Positions 36,486 through 45,391 of a stretch of 64,000 nt of DNA are shown piece by piece. Made by a program: the position numbers and the translations under genes. The notes below the pieces were generated by a model. The model did no database searches. It was given only the letters and a program-made list of their open reading frames with translations, and was not told where the DNA came from. The stretch covers positions 62,001 to 126,000 of the forward strand of contig NZ_BSTQ01000010.1 in assembly GCF_030269605.1 (NCBI RefSeq), in the 5' to 3' direction. Source of the stretch: Lentzea sp. NBRC 105346. GTDB taxonomy: Bacteria > Actinomycetota > Actinomycetes > Mycobacteriales > Pseudonocardiaceae. The number at the start of each line of letters is the position of its first letter. Position 1 is the stretch's first letter.

Positions 36486-36591
36486 GGCCGGGATTGTTCA
36501 GCGGTTGTCGTTCAGTGTTCGCGGCTCGACACAAGACAACCCGTTCGCACTAAACCGAGTCCCGGCAACCGATCGAGGGGAGGAATGACAC

Positions 36592-36951
36592 GTGGTGAGG
36601 AAAGTGGTCGTCCTGGTGATGACGTTCATGGCCGTGCTGACCGCGGCTCCGGCGATGGCCGATTCGGTGCCCGAGCAACGGGTCGATCAGAACGTCCGCA
36701 TCTGGCGCCAGTACACGGCCAGCGGATACCGCATCTGGGCCGAGGCCCGGTACTTCGCGTTCTGGGGTCATTACGACCTGTGGGGACCGAACCTCAACGC
36801 CAAGGACCCCGCCGGCGAGGACACCCACTGGGAGGTCGGCGAGGACACCAGGCCCTTCGGCGCATGGGGCAGCGGCTGGGCCTGTGCCAGGGGATGGGCG
36901 TTCTACGACGGCGCCTACCACTCCATGGGAGAGGCCTGCATACCGGTGTAG
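36592..36951 (+). CDS. Small secreted protein
   Basis: 119 residues from GTG 36592 (GGGGAGGAA about ten bases upstream). Signal peptide: VRKVVVLVMTFMAVLTAAPAM, cleavage near MADS. The mature part is rich in Trp, Tyr and Gly (AFWGHYDLWGPNL, GSGWACARGWAFYDG), with two Cys that could pair. No family recognised; a wall-binding or inhibitor-like role would be speculative. Confidence 0.75.
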   Translation: MVRKVVVLVMTFMAVLTAAPAMADSVPEQRVDQNVRIWRQYTASGYRIWAEARYFAFWGHYDLWGPNLNAKDPAGEDTHWEVGEDTRPFGAWGSGWACARGWAFYDGAYHSMGEACIPV

Positions 36952-36959
36952 GCCGGGTC

Positions 36960-36996
36960 GGCCGGTGTGTCCCGCCGCCTCGCGGGAACACCGGCC
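36960..36996 (+). terminator. Terminator hairpin
   Basis: A stem of about 15 bp (GGCCGGTGT / ACACCGGCC outer arms and TCCCGC / GCGGGA inner arms, one mismatch) starts eight bases after the secreted-protein stop. Confidence 0.65.
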
Positions 36997-37255
36997 GATC
37001 GCTCGTCCGCCGGAACCCACCGGGCAGCATCAGCTCGTCGACCCCGACATCCCAGGCGAGCACTTCCCCACCTGAGGCCTGATTGTCCACAGTGGACCAA
37101 AGGAGTTTCGAGAATAGCCGTCATCCACTGCCCCGAAAGCCTTGCCGTGCCGCAGACCGCACCCCTCAAGACCGGTCCGGATGGCGTGGCGGTCAACGGC
37201 AACCGATCCGCGATAGACGCAGGGCGCGGAGATCGCCCTGGGCATACTTCCACTC
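36997..37255. other. Intergenic region with a small hairpin
   Basis: No gene seen. A 7-bp hairpin CAGGGCG / CGCCCTG (37220-37240) lies 15 bases before the P-loop kinase gene and may affect its translation. Confidence 0.4.
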
Positions 37256-37921
37256 ATGAGCTCTCAGCCTGCGGAGCCGCAACCGACCATCGCGCCCGCG
37301 GAGACGGCGTGCCCCTGCGGTTGCGGGTTGATCGTGCCCACCGGAGTCGCCGAGCGGGAACGCGGCGTACACGCCGACGCGGAAGCAGCTGCCGGCAGCG
37401 CGAACCGGAGGCCGATCCAGCGGCTCGACACGGTTGTGCTGTTGTCCGGCGCGGTTGGCGCGGGAAAGTCGACAGTGGCGCGGATCGTGGCACGCCGGTT
37501 CGAGCGCGGCGTGCACCTGGATATGGATGTGGTGCTCAACCACTTCGTGGTGAGCGGTCTGAACAACGACCCCGAGCAGATCCAGCTCGGGCTGCGCAAT
37601 GCCGCGGCTCTGGCGGCGAACTTCCACGACAACGGTTATGCCGTGATCATGGAAGGGGCGGTGCCGGACCGGCACAGCCTCGACACGCTTCGGACCTGCC
37701 TGGCGCCCCGGCAATTGACACTTGTCGTCTTGGCGCCGCCGGTCTCGGTCAGCGTGGAGCGCGATCGCACCCGTGGCGGCAAGAGCGTGGCCCACTTGTT
37801 CGGTCACCTTGATGCGCAGATGCGCACAGAACTCGCCAACGAGGGTGCGTGGCTGGACACCGCTGCGTTGACACCAGCACAAACCGCCGAGCACGTGCTG
37901 ACCCTGCTCCGCCCTGCCTAA
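37256..37921 (+). CDS. P-loop kinase (zeta-toxin/phosphotransferase-like)
   Basis: 221 residues. An N-terminal CPCGCG motif (19-24) could bind zinc. Walker A GAVGAGKST (65-73) is followed by LDMDVVLNHFVVSGL, and later APPVSVSVERDRTRGG gives a lid-like Arg pair. This layout fits the zeta-toxin / chloramphenicol-phosphotransferase-like kinases. No antitoxin gene is adjacent, so a toxin role is unlikely; a small-molecule or nucleotide kinase is the safer reading. Confidence 0.72.
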   Translation: MSSQPAEPQPTIAPAETACPCGCGLIVPTGVAERERGVHADAEAAAGSANRRPIQRLDTVVLLSGAVGAGKSTVARIVARRFERGVHLDMDVVLNHFVVSGLNNDPEQIQLGLRNAAALAANFHDNGYAVIMEGAVPDRHSLDTLRTCLAPRQLTLVVLAPPVSVSVERDRTRGGKSVAHLFGHLDAQMRTELANEGAWLDTAALTPAQTAEHVLTLLRPA

Positions 37922-38097
37922 CCACGTCGAAGAGCCCACACCCTGTCCAATGCTGCATTCCCGGAGTGGCACACGTTGTGGACTCACCACGGCAACGGCA
38001 ACTGAACGTCCTCAAGGTGCCCGGCCTGCCTTGCCGATCGCGCCCCACGGGCTGGCGACACTAACGAGCGACACAGCGCACGGCCGGCGGCACCGCG

Positions 38098-38531
38098 GTG
38101 AGCGGCGGCTGGACGTCGGTCGACCTGGACCAAGTACGCGAGGACATTGACGAGATCAACGCCGATGCGCGGGAGGCCACCAACGACAACCTGATGCACT
38201 ACCTGCATCGTCTCAAGGTTTACGGCGAGGTCCACGAGCTGCCCGGCTGGTTGGCCGAAACCGCGCGCTGCCACCCCACCTACGAATCGGCCATCTGCTA
38301 CATCGAGCTGCCCAGCGGTGACCCGCTGCCGCAGTCGAGGCAACCGGCGTGGCCGGTGCCCGTCGCCACCCCCAGCTACTCAAAGCGCTGCTGGCCGTGC
38401 GCGAAATCCTCGACCCACCGCCGTGGGAAGACGTCCTCACCGACGTCATGAACCACTACCGGGTGGTGGTCAACCAGACCCGGCGCCAAGACGGACTGGC
38501 GCCCATCGACTGGGACGCACCAGCGCCTTAG
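38098..38531 (+). pseudogene. Frameshifted hypothetical gene
   Basis: GTG 38098 opens a well-coded frame (VDLDQVREDIDEINADARE ... ESAICYIELPSGDPL). Around 38340-38370 coding bias moves to another frame, which reads HPQLLKALLAVREILDPPPW and ends RRQDGLAPIDWDAPAP at 38531. Joined, they give about 140 residues resembling one helical protein of unknown function. Either a real frameshift has broken it or two overlapping short genes exist. Confidence 0.5.
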
Positions 38532-38833
38532 GGCTACGGGATGGGTGTTTTGCCGCGGCGGGCGCGCCAGAAGCGGCGCCACCGCACCCGAAGGGTGATC
38601 GTGTGTTCGAGCATCGGGTCGTAGCCCATTCGGAAAGAGCCTTGCTGAGATCCTGCTCAAGCGTAGCGCGGAAGCCATCCTGCGAGAAATTCGAGTGCCT
38701 ACCTAAGCTGCCAGGCATTACTGACTGAAGGAAGCTTGCCGAGAGCCTCAAGTCAGCCTGCTAAGCGCATGGGGCGCACCGAAAGCCCTTATTATGGTCG
38801 TTTAGCCCGTTGTTCGGCCGTTGCGAGGTTGAG
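38532..38833. other. AT-richer intergenic region upstream of the nuclease-like gene
   Basis: Base composition drops visibly here. TATTAT at 38790-38795 is a good -10 candidate for the next gene; no matching -35 is clear. No gene recognised. Confidence 0.4.
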
Positions 38834-41800
38834 TTGAACGACAACGACGTCGCTGACCCGCTTGAGTCCGGAGAGACAGAGGTGGCTCTGAGCGAGCTGC
38901 TGGCACGGGTTCGGACCGAGAAACTTCCGCCTCCTCTCCGCTCGCAGTGGTCACTTCCCTTCGATCAGTTGGCGCCCCCAACGTTTGAACGCCTTGTCGC
39001 TGAGACTGTCTGGCTCGTCGACGGGTTGAACTGCATCCGCATCTACGGTCGACCAGGTCAGGATCAGGGTGGGCTCGACTTGATCGGCTATCAGGGCACG
39101 GATCTACACGTGTACCAGGTTCGTCGCATCAACAACCTCACCGCTACTGAACTACGCAAGGCCGTCACGGATTTCACTGACCCCATACGGTCCAATCGGT
39201 CCAAGGCCAAGAAGCCGGGTCGCCGGGTCGACGCGCAACGGTTTGTTCTTGTCACTGCCTGCACCGTGAAGGACACAGCGGTGGAGGATGAGCTACGTAA
39301 CCTGAAGCGAACATTTGCAGGCGACCTCGAGATCGACCTATACGACGGCCAAGAGCTGTTCCGCAAGCTCCACAACCGAGGATCGTTGATCCACGGCATC
39401 TTCGGCCCTGAATGGGCGAAGGCCGTGTGTGGTCATGAACCATCGGCGAAGCCAACGACGCCAGACGGACGCGCCTTGCTGAACGATCCTGTGGAGATGC
39501 TCGGCTTCGGAGAGCTGCGCGGTCGCGCAGAAGCACTCGATGCTCAAGCTCCACACGCAGCTGCTGAGCTCTTCGGCGAGCTAAGCAAAGCGTTGAGCGA
39601 CAAAGGGTTCGTCGCCTACGGACGAGCCTGGAAGGCACGTGAGCGGGACGCGTTGCGAGCCGCCGGCGACCACGCTGGGGCATTCGCAGTCGCCATGGAT
39701 CTCCTTCTCGAACTATACGAAGCGGGTCAGCACATCCGCAGTGAAGTCAACCTGGCTGGTGTGCTCGCTGAATCGCTAGACCCTACCGCCGGCGCCGCGG
39801 CGCTCGTTGCGGCTGCACTCAACGATTGGCCCGAGCAGGGCTACGACCTGGCGCCCGTGGCGGACGCGCTGAAGACACTCGCCGAGGCGAATCACGACCT
39901 CGCCGGGCGACTGACACTCGCAGTAGCCGAACAGATCGTTACCGACGATGACCCCGCTGACGACTTCGCCGTCCTGCTCGATGTTGCCGGCGCAGTAGTC
40001 GGGCGAATGTCTGGGCAGCTTCGTACACGGCTTGAGTGCTGCATCGCCGACCTCAAGGTCCATGGCGGCGAAGATCCGGTCGAGATGTTCGCGGACCTGA
40101 CACGCCAGGCTCACGGTGGCTGGTTGCCTGAACCGATCGGTGCTCTCGCCCTGCGCAGGGCCGCACACGCACTAGCGTTCGCGGGACCTCCACAACAGGC
40201 GATCGAAGCGTATCGTCGCGCCGTTATCGAGGCTGCTCACGCTGATCATGGTGGAGACACACGAGATGCGTTGCGTTCCATCGCTTTCCTCTCGGACACG
40301 CTCGACACACGTCAAGATCCGATGCGCTCGGCTCGAGCGATCGGCACGCGCACGCGCCTTCTACCCGGTTCAGACGACGCAGCCCTCGCGACGCTGGACG
40401 CGCTCGTTGACGGACAGTTGCCTGATGCGCATCGCGCGGCACATCACTGGGTACGTCATGAACGCATCTCCGGCTCGTTGCTTGATGAAGTGCTAGCGCG
40501 CAAGCGATATGGCAAGGTCTTCGCCGATGCCGACATGCCGGCTCACGCGGTGCGACAGTTCGTACTCGCGGGAGCTCGCAAGGAAGCCGTCGCGGCGGCT
40601 AGTACTGCCTCAGAACCGCTCGACGTGTCCCGGTATCTCACAGTGCGCTTTCCGGTCTGGGTCCATGCTTCCGCGGCTGCTGTCTGTGCTGAGCAAGCTG
40701 ATCTGATCCCAGACGACCGCGCGGCGGACACAGCGTCGCTGCTCGTGACCATCATCGACGCTGAGTCGCCGCGGAGTTTCTTCAGTCCCGACCCGGTTAA
40801 GTACGCGGTGGGTGCGCTAGGGGCACTTGGTCACCGCCTTCCCACAGACGTGGCTCAACATCTGCTACCCAAGATGCTGAGCCTCGTGCCGCGAGAACCT
40901 GGACACTACCGGTTCATCGATGCCGAGATGCTTGCCTTCTTCTCGGCCTGCGCAGAGAAAGCCGAAGACGACGTCGCTGTCCCGGCCGTTAAGGCGCTGG
41001 TTGAATGTGCGCGGCAGAAGATCCATCGCGCTGATCGACACCTCTACAACCTGAACGTTCGGCGCAGTGAGGTGCTTGAGCTAGTCAAAGAGCAGGCTCG
41101 TTCAGGCGAGGCCGCGGCAGTTCATGTGCTTGCGGCATGGGAGCAGTGCACCGATGAAGTTGTGGCAGCAGCACGAGAAGCATGCAACGGAATACTTAGC
41201 CACCCCGTCGGACAAGAGCGCAACAGTTGGGAAATCGGTGACGGAGCGTCGTACGGTGCGCTGTTGCTGCACACGGCCCTTGCTTCTGTGCAGGATGAGC
41301 AAGGCTCAGAACTGATCGATCTCAGAGACCAAGTTATTGATCACCTCACAGCATGGGCTGAAGACGATCGCGACATCGCCAGTAGCCGAATGGCAGCGCT
41401 CAACGCCTTGCGTGTTCTACACGATCGGGTTCCGGACGAGATCCGCCGTGAGCTCTGCCGACGGCTCATCGCTCTGCACGACACCCCTGACCTCAACCAG
41501 CACGATCTGTTTGACCAGCAGTCATTGCACCCACTGAGCAGGTTCCGGATCGACGCCGGAAGCGAGCACCTAGCCGCAGAAGCGCTGCTCACCGCCGCCT
41601 TCTACACCGATGATCCAGAAACCGCCGAAGCAATCCACCAGCGCCTTCAACCTGCCCGCGTAACAGCCTTGCCAAACCGGACGGACGCCATGCTGCGCGG
41701 CAAGACCCTCGTCCAGGTCAATCGCGTGTTCCCAATCGCACTTGGCTTGCTTGCGATGCACCCGGCTCCTGGGATCCGACAGGCAGCCGCAGTATGTTGG

Positions 41801-41998
41801 GCGAACCAAGACGAACGAGACCCAGGCCTCGCCTCGATTTTCGCTGCCGACTCCGACCGCGGTGTACGGCGCAACCTCGCTGACTGCCTAGCTCGCATCA
41901 ACAACGAGCCCCACTTCCGCAACCTCGAAGCAGTGCTTGATCAGCTGAAGAAAGATCCGAGTGCCATCGTACGCAGAGCAACCAACGAAGCCAGGTAG
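38834..41998 (+). CDS. Restriction-endonuclease-like domain fused to long helical-repeat protein (candidate defence gene)
   Basis: About 1,054 residues from TTG 38834 (GAGG five bases upstream); TTG 38810 and GTG 38882 are alternatives. Counted from 38810, residues 55-125 resemble an Mrr-type PD-(D/E)XK fold: FERLVAE, then GQDQGGLDLIGYQ with Asp90 and VYQVRR with Gln103 and Arg105 where the catalytic Lys is usual. DLYDGQELFRKL and HGIFGPEWAKAV continue the nuclease-associated region. The remaining roughly 850 residues are short paired helices like a HEAT/TPR solenoid, with no P-loop or membrane segment. Codons are clearly more A/T-ending than in neighbours, pointing to transfer. A stand-alone antiphage or DNA-damage effector is the best guess. 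Confidence 0.7.
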   Translation: MNDNDVADPLESGETEVALSELLARVRTEKLPPPLRSQWSLPFDQLAPPTFERLVAETVWLVDGLNCIRIYGRPGQDQGGLDLIGYQGTDLHVYQVRRINNLTATELRKAVTDFTDPIRSNRSKAKKPGRRVDAQRFVLVTACTVKDTAVEDELRNLKRTFAGDLEIDLYDGQELFRKLHNRGSLIHGIFGPEWAKAVCGHEPSAKPTTPDGRALLNDPVEMLGFGELRGRAEALDAQAPHAAAELFGELSKALSDKGFVAYGRAWKARERDALRAAGDHAGAFAVAMDLLLELYEAGQHIRSEVNLAGVLAESLDPTAGAAALVAAALNDWPEQGYDLAPVADALKTLAEANHDLAGRLTLAVAEQIVTDDDPADDFAVLLDVAGAVVGRMSGQLRTRLECCIADLKVHGGEDPVEMFADLTRQAHGGWLPEPIGALALRRAAHALAFAGPPQQAIEAYRRAVIEAAHADHGGDTRDALRSIAFLSDTLDTRQDPMRSARAIGTRTRLLPGSDDAALATLDALVDGQLPDAHRAAHHWVRHERISGSLLDEVLARKRYGKVFADADMPAHAVRQFVLAGARKEAVAAASTASEPLDVSRYLTVRFPVWVHASAAAVCAEQADLIPDDRAADTASLLVTIIDAESPRSFFSPDPVKYAVGALGALGHRLPTDVAQHLLPKMLSLVPREPGHYRFIDAEMLAFFSACAEKAEDDVAVPAVKALVECARQKIHRADRHLYNLNVRRSEVLELVKEQARSGEAAAVHVLAAWEQCTDEVVAAAREACNGILSHPVGQERNSWEIGDGASYGALLLHTALASVQDEQGSELIDLRDQVIDHLTAWAEDDRDIASSRMAALNALRVLHDRVPDEIRRELCRRLIALHDTPDLNQHDLFDQQSLHPLSRFRIDAGSEHLAAEALLTAAFYTDDPETAEAIHQRLQPARVTALPNRTDAMLRGKTLVQVNRVFPIALGLLAMHPAPGIRQAAAVCWANQDERDPGLASIFAADSDRGVRRNLADCLARINNEPHFRNLEAVLDQLKKDPSAIVRRATNEAR

Positions 41999-42123
41999 CC
42001 GTGATCGTTATCGGTGGCTCGGCTGACGCCCGCGGTCATCAGGCACCCCCTCCCGTCCGCCGATTCCGCGACACCTCGACCGTCACGGAAACCACCAGCT
42101 CACGCCGAGGACGGTCACGTACA

Positions 42124-42214
42124 GATGCTGTCTGAACCGCCCTGGGGGCACCTTCAGCATCTACACAAGATCGACTCTTGCTCCCCCGGCGTGTGGATGC
42201 TGTCTGAACCGCCC
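42124..42214. repeat. 19-bp direct repeats
   Basis: GATGCTGTCTGAACCGCCC occurs at 42124-42142 and again at 42196-42214, 72 bases apart. The second copy runs directly into CAGGGATTCGAACCTG (42215-42230), which contains the complement of a tRNA T-loop. The arrangement is reminiscent of attachment-site scars. Confidence 0.6.
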
Positions 42215-42677
42215 CAGGGATTCGAACCTGCGCAGACCTTGGCAACGTCGAGAACTGCACCATGATCACCAGACATAGTGATCCCTCGCGCTGGCGAGTA
42301 GGTCGAAGTAGGCGAGCGACTCTTGCGGGCGAAGTACGGTCATCAGCCAGGTACGTCAACCGTCCGATTCAGGCGTCTTGCGGGATAGTCGTCGCATTTC
42401 AAGTCAGTACGGCACAGCTTGGCTACATGCGCCACTTCGAGGTGCCGGCTGGCCTCTCCCCTCAGCGGGCAGCATGCCGCCGTTCGGTTGGCTACCGATC
42501 ACGCCGATTTGCACCTGTTGACGCTTGTTCAGCACAGTTCGGCAAGTTCACCCGTTCGTGACGACCCCATTTGGCGTTAGTCGAACCGAAGGAGGCAGCA
42601 GCTCCGGTTTCGCTCCTTCATCGGCCTGTCGATCATAAAATTGATGATCAAGCGAAGATCGTTACAAGCGTGCAAAA

Positions 42678-42716
42678 AGCCCGCTGGCCTGGGCTTTCAC
42701 CCAGAATCAGCGGGCT
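42678..42716 (-). terminator. Rho-independent terminator downstream of the tRNA fragment
   Basis: On the minus strand, AGCCCGCTG ... CAGCGGGCT forms a 9-bp stem enclosing a second hairpin (CTGGG / CCCAG) and is followed by five T. It starts 10 bases after the tRNA-like 3' end, the usual place for a tRNA terminator. Confidence 0.75.
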
Positions 42717-42726
42717 GATCCAGACC

Positions 42727-42772
42727 GTCGGGACGACAGGATTTGAACCTGCGCCCCCTTGATCCCCCAGTC
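42727..42772 (-). tRNA. 3' half of a tRNA-Pro-like gene (fragment)
   Basis: Read on the minus strand, the fragment has anticodon-loop-like GACTGGGGG, a variable region, a T-arm GCAGG-TTCAAAT-CCTGT and an acceptor strand CGTCCCGAC, close to actinobacterial tRNA-Pro(GGG). The matching 5' acceptor CGGGACG and a D-arm are absent upstream, where a 6-bp hairpin (42768-42784) with a TCC loop is found instead. It is a partial gene, as left at one end of an element that integrated into a tRNA. Confidence 0.55.
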
Positions 42773-43034
42773 GTGGAACGACTGAGCGGCATGCTCCGGC
42801 CTGTTCTTCCAGATCAGCCTCAAGTGTAACGGGGCGAGTAAAGGAGTGCCGCGGGCGGCGGGGCCTAACACACCCGGCCCAGCGGTTCGCCGGCCGCCTT
42901 ACCCCAGGCCTCGGCAAAGTCCGTCGAGGCAATACTCGGGCTAGTGCCTCCAGCCGCGCTAGTCCAACACTGTTGCCGCGGCTTTACCCCTCCCAGTTGA
43001 CTTCCACTCCCAGCCCGCCACCAGCTATCCGAAC

Positions 43035-43661
43035 CTAGGCGTGAGCCCCTGCTTCGGCATAGGCACGGAGGAACAGGTCGACGCCGGACTCGACAACGTC
43101 GGCAACCTCGGCACCGGTGAGCTCCCGCTGCCCGAACGCCGACTGCTGATGTGCCTCGCCCAGCAGGAGCCCACGCAGCTGCCGCGCCGCGCGGTCGAGA
43201 TCAGGGATCCGTAGCTCGGGTATCCGCGCCAGGTGCTCAGCGACCTCGCGCAGCACCACCCCGCGGTCGGCGTCGAGCAGAGCCGCGGCCAGCTCCGGGC
43301 TGTTCCGGGCCCCCGCGACCATCTGCGACCGCAGTGTGGCCGGCCCCTCGCAGAACAGCAGCCGGATCCACCGGCGTCCGAACGCCGTCAGACGCTCCCG
43401 CACATCACCGGAAGCACCCAACGTCTCCGCGAGGACGTCGGAGAACTCGCTCGACAGCGGGTCCAACGCACCCTGGAACACCGCCGTGACCAGTGCGTTC
43501 TTGTCTTCGAAGTGGTTGTAGATCGTCTGCTTGACCACTCCGGCTTCCGCTGCGATCGCGTCGAGCGACGCGTGGGCGAAGCCTTCTCGGACGAACACCT
43601 GAGCGGCCGCATCGAGGATCTGGCGGCGCTTCGACGGTCGCCCTCGAACCGCAGTGGTCAT
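43035..43661 (-). CDS. TetR-family repressor of the adjacent drug exporter
   Basis: 208 residues. N-terminal HTH RRQILDAAAQVFVREGF and GVVKQTIYNHFEDKNAL; the C-terminal domain is of the AcrR/TetR_C-like type. It diverges from a 14-helix MFS exporter gene across 82 bases holding two inverted repeats, the standard layout for repressor-controlled efflux. Being at the border of the biosynthetic cluster, it probably responds to the cluster's product or an intermediate. Confidence 0.93.
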   Translation of the reverse strand: MTTAVRGRPSKRRQILDAAAQVFVREGFAHASLDAIAAEAGVVKQTIYNHFEDKNALVTAVFQGALDPLSSEFSDVLAETLGASGDVRERLTAFGRRWIRLLFCEGPATLRSQMVAGARNSPELAAALLDADRGVVLREVAEHLARIPELRIPDLDRAARQLRGLLLGEAHQQSAFGQRELTGAEVADVVESGVDLFLRAYAEAGAHA

Positions 43662-43686
43662 GCGCGCTCCCAGGGGCTGGCATTAA

Positions 43687-43728
43687 TTAGACCCATGGTC
43701 TAACCTACGTTTCTAGACCCGAAGTCTA
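43687..43728. promoter_or_regulatory. Two TetR operators
   Basis: TTAGACC-CAT-GGTCTAA (43687-43703) is a perfect 7-3-7 dyad. TAGAC-N5-GTCTA (43714-43728) is a second copy. Their centres are 26 bases apart in the divergent promoter region. Confidence 0.8.
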
Positions 43729-43743
43729 ACCCAGGAGAGCACG

Positions 43744-45159
43744 ATGACGACACTCGACGAGCGCGCCGCCACCGGTGCCCAGGCCGAGGAGGCGCGCAGC
43801 CCGCTCGGCTGGCTCTGCACGGTGCTCGTGCTCGGCAGCATCCCGGTGCTGCTCGACGGCACGATCGTCAACATCGCCATCCGCGACCTCGCCCACGAGT
43901 TCGGCAGCTCGCTCGCGACCATCCAGTGGGTGACCACCGGCTACCTGCTGGCGCTGTCCGTCGTGATCCCGCTGAGCGGCTGGGCGATGGAGCGCTTCGG
44001 CGCCAAGCAGATGTGGCTCTGGTCGCAGGCCCTGTTCCTCACCGGCTCGGTCCTGGGCGGCCTGGCGTGGTCCACGACCAGCCTCGTCGTCTTCCGGACC
44101 GTTCAGGGCCTCGGTGGCGGACTTATGCTGCCGGTGGCGCAGGCGATCCTCGCGCAGGCGGCCGGGCCGCAGCGGATCGGCAAGATGATGGCGATCGTGT
44201 CCATCCCGGCGATGCTGTCGCCAGTGCTCGGGCCGGTGCTCGGCGGGCTGATCATCGACTACGCGAACTGGCGCTGGATCTTCTTCATCAACATCCCGAT
44301 CACGCTGGTCGCGATGGCGTTGTCCGCGGTCAAGATGGCGCCCACGGCCAAGTCCGGGTCGTCCAAGCTCGATGTCGTGGGTCTGCTGCTGATCTCGCCG
44401 GGGCTCGGCCTGCTGATGTTCGGGCTCGGTGAGACCAGCGCGCTGCCCACGATCGCGGGTGTACTGCTGCTTGTGGCGTTCGCCGTCAAGTCGCTGCGCA
44501 CCGACCAGCCGCTGATCGACCTGCGGCTGTTTCGCAACCGGACGTTCGCCGCGGCGACGATCACCTCCGCGGGACTGAACGCGATCGTGTTCGGCGCGCT
44601 GATCCTGTTGCCGCTGTACTTCCAGGCGGTGCGCGGCGAGAGCGTGCTGAGCGCGGGTCTGCTGCTCGCGCCGCAGGGGGTCGGCTTTGTCGTCGCGTCG
44701 GTGTTCGCGAGCAAGCTCACGTACCGGATCACGCCGGTCGGAATCGTGATCGCCGTGGCGGCCACGATCCCGTTCGCGCTGGCCGGTCCGGACACCAACG
44801 CCGCGCTGCTCGCGGTCACGTTGTTCGTGCGCGGGTTCGGCATCGCGCTGGCGAACGTGCCGGCCATGGCGGCGCCGTACACCGCGCTCGGCCAGGCGGC
44901 GATCCCCCGTGCCACCAGCGCGCTGAACATCTTCCAGCGCGTCGGCGGTTCGGCGGGCACGGCACTGCTGGCCGTCGTGCTGCAGCAACAGATCGCGGCG
45001 ACGGTGCCGGGGTCCGGTGGCTCACTCACCGCCGCGACCGGGAACACCGCGGGTCTGGCGCAGGCGTTCGACCACGCCTTCTGGTGGGCGGTCGTGCTGA
45101 CGGGGCTGACGATGCTTCCGGCGTTGTTCCTGCTCCGCAAGGAGAAGGCCACCGCATAA
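43744..45159 (+). CDS. DHA2-family MFS drug exporter (EmrB/QacA type)
   Basis: 471 residues with about 14 hydrophobic segments; motif DGTIVNIAIRDL in TM1 and GPVLGGLIIDYANWRWIFFIN in TM5 are DHA2 signatures. It is governed by the divergent TetR gene and lies at the edge of the cluster, so it likely exports the product and gives self-resistance. A 14-bp hairpin follows. Confidence 0.93.
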   Translation: MTTLDERAATGAQAEEARSPLGWLCTVLVLGSIPVLLDGTIVNIAIRDLAHEFGSSLATIQWVTTGYLLALSVVIPLSGWAMERFGAKQMWLWSQALFLTGSVLGGLAWSTTSLVVFRTVQGLGGGLMLPVAQAILAQAAGPQRIGKMMAIVSIPAMLSPVLGPVLGGLIIDYANWRWIFFINIPITLVAMALSAVKMAPTAKSGSSKLDVVGLLLISPGLGLLMFGLGETSALPTIAGVLLLVAFAVKSLRTDQPLIDLRLFRNRTFAAATITSAGLNAIVFGALILLPLYFQAVRGESVLSAGLLLAPQGVGFVVASVFASKLTYRITPVGIVIAVAATIPFALAGPDTNAALLAVTLFVRGFGIALANVPAMAAPYTALGQAAIPRATSALNIFQRVGGSAGTALLAVVLQQQIAATVPGSGGSLTAATGNTAGLAQAFDHAFWWAVVLTGLTMLPALFLLRKEKATA

Positions 45160-45171
45160 CGCGGTCATGTG

Positions 45172-45206
45172 ACGCGCGGACCGAGCACCCCCCTCGGTCC
45201 GCGCGT
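45172..45206 (+). terminator. Terminator hairpin after the exporter
   Basis: A perfect 14-bp stem ACGCGCGGACCGAG / CTCGGTCCGCGCGT with a 7-base loop, starting 12 bases after the MFS stop. No T tract. Confidence 0.7.
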
Positions 45207-45391
45207 AGCCGTTTCGGTACCCCAGACCGGTAGGCGGTTGCGCGCCAACGCGCACCGCCTTCGAGGCTTATCCGGCGGGAAATCCGCTGCGAGGCTCGAC
45301 GTGCGGGGACAGGTCACCAACACACGTCCGGCGTCGGAAGGCCCCTGTCCCGACACCGCCTACCGATGCCGGGAAACCTCCAGGACGGAAC

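Larger units (their letters stand above)
41999..43034. other. Gene-poor kilobase with repeats and tRNA-derived fragments
   Basis: No supported gene. It contains a 19-bp direct repeat, a degenerate tRNA T-arm, a terminator and the 3' half of a tRNA-Pro-like gene, listed separately. The short frames here are artefacts; typical translated tRNA strings such as GFEPA appear in them. Confidence 0.6.

Noticed and set aside
37256-37921. Zeta-toxin of a toxin-antitoxin pair
   Set aside because: The Walker A fits, but no antitoxin gene precedes it and the N-terminal Cys motif is atypical. It was kept only as a P-loop kinase.
42768-42784. Hairpin with TCC in a 7-base loop as anticodon arm of an intact tRNA-Gly
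   Set aside because: No matching acceptor or D-arm is found upstream and the variable region would be too long. The 3' half fits tRNA-Pro better.
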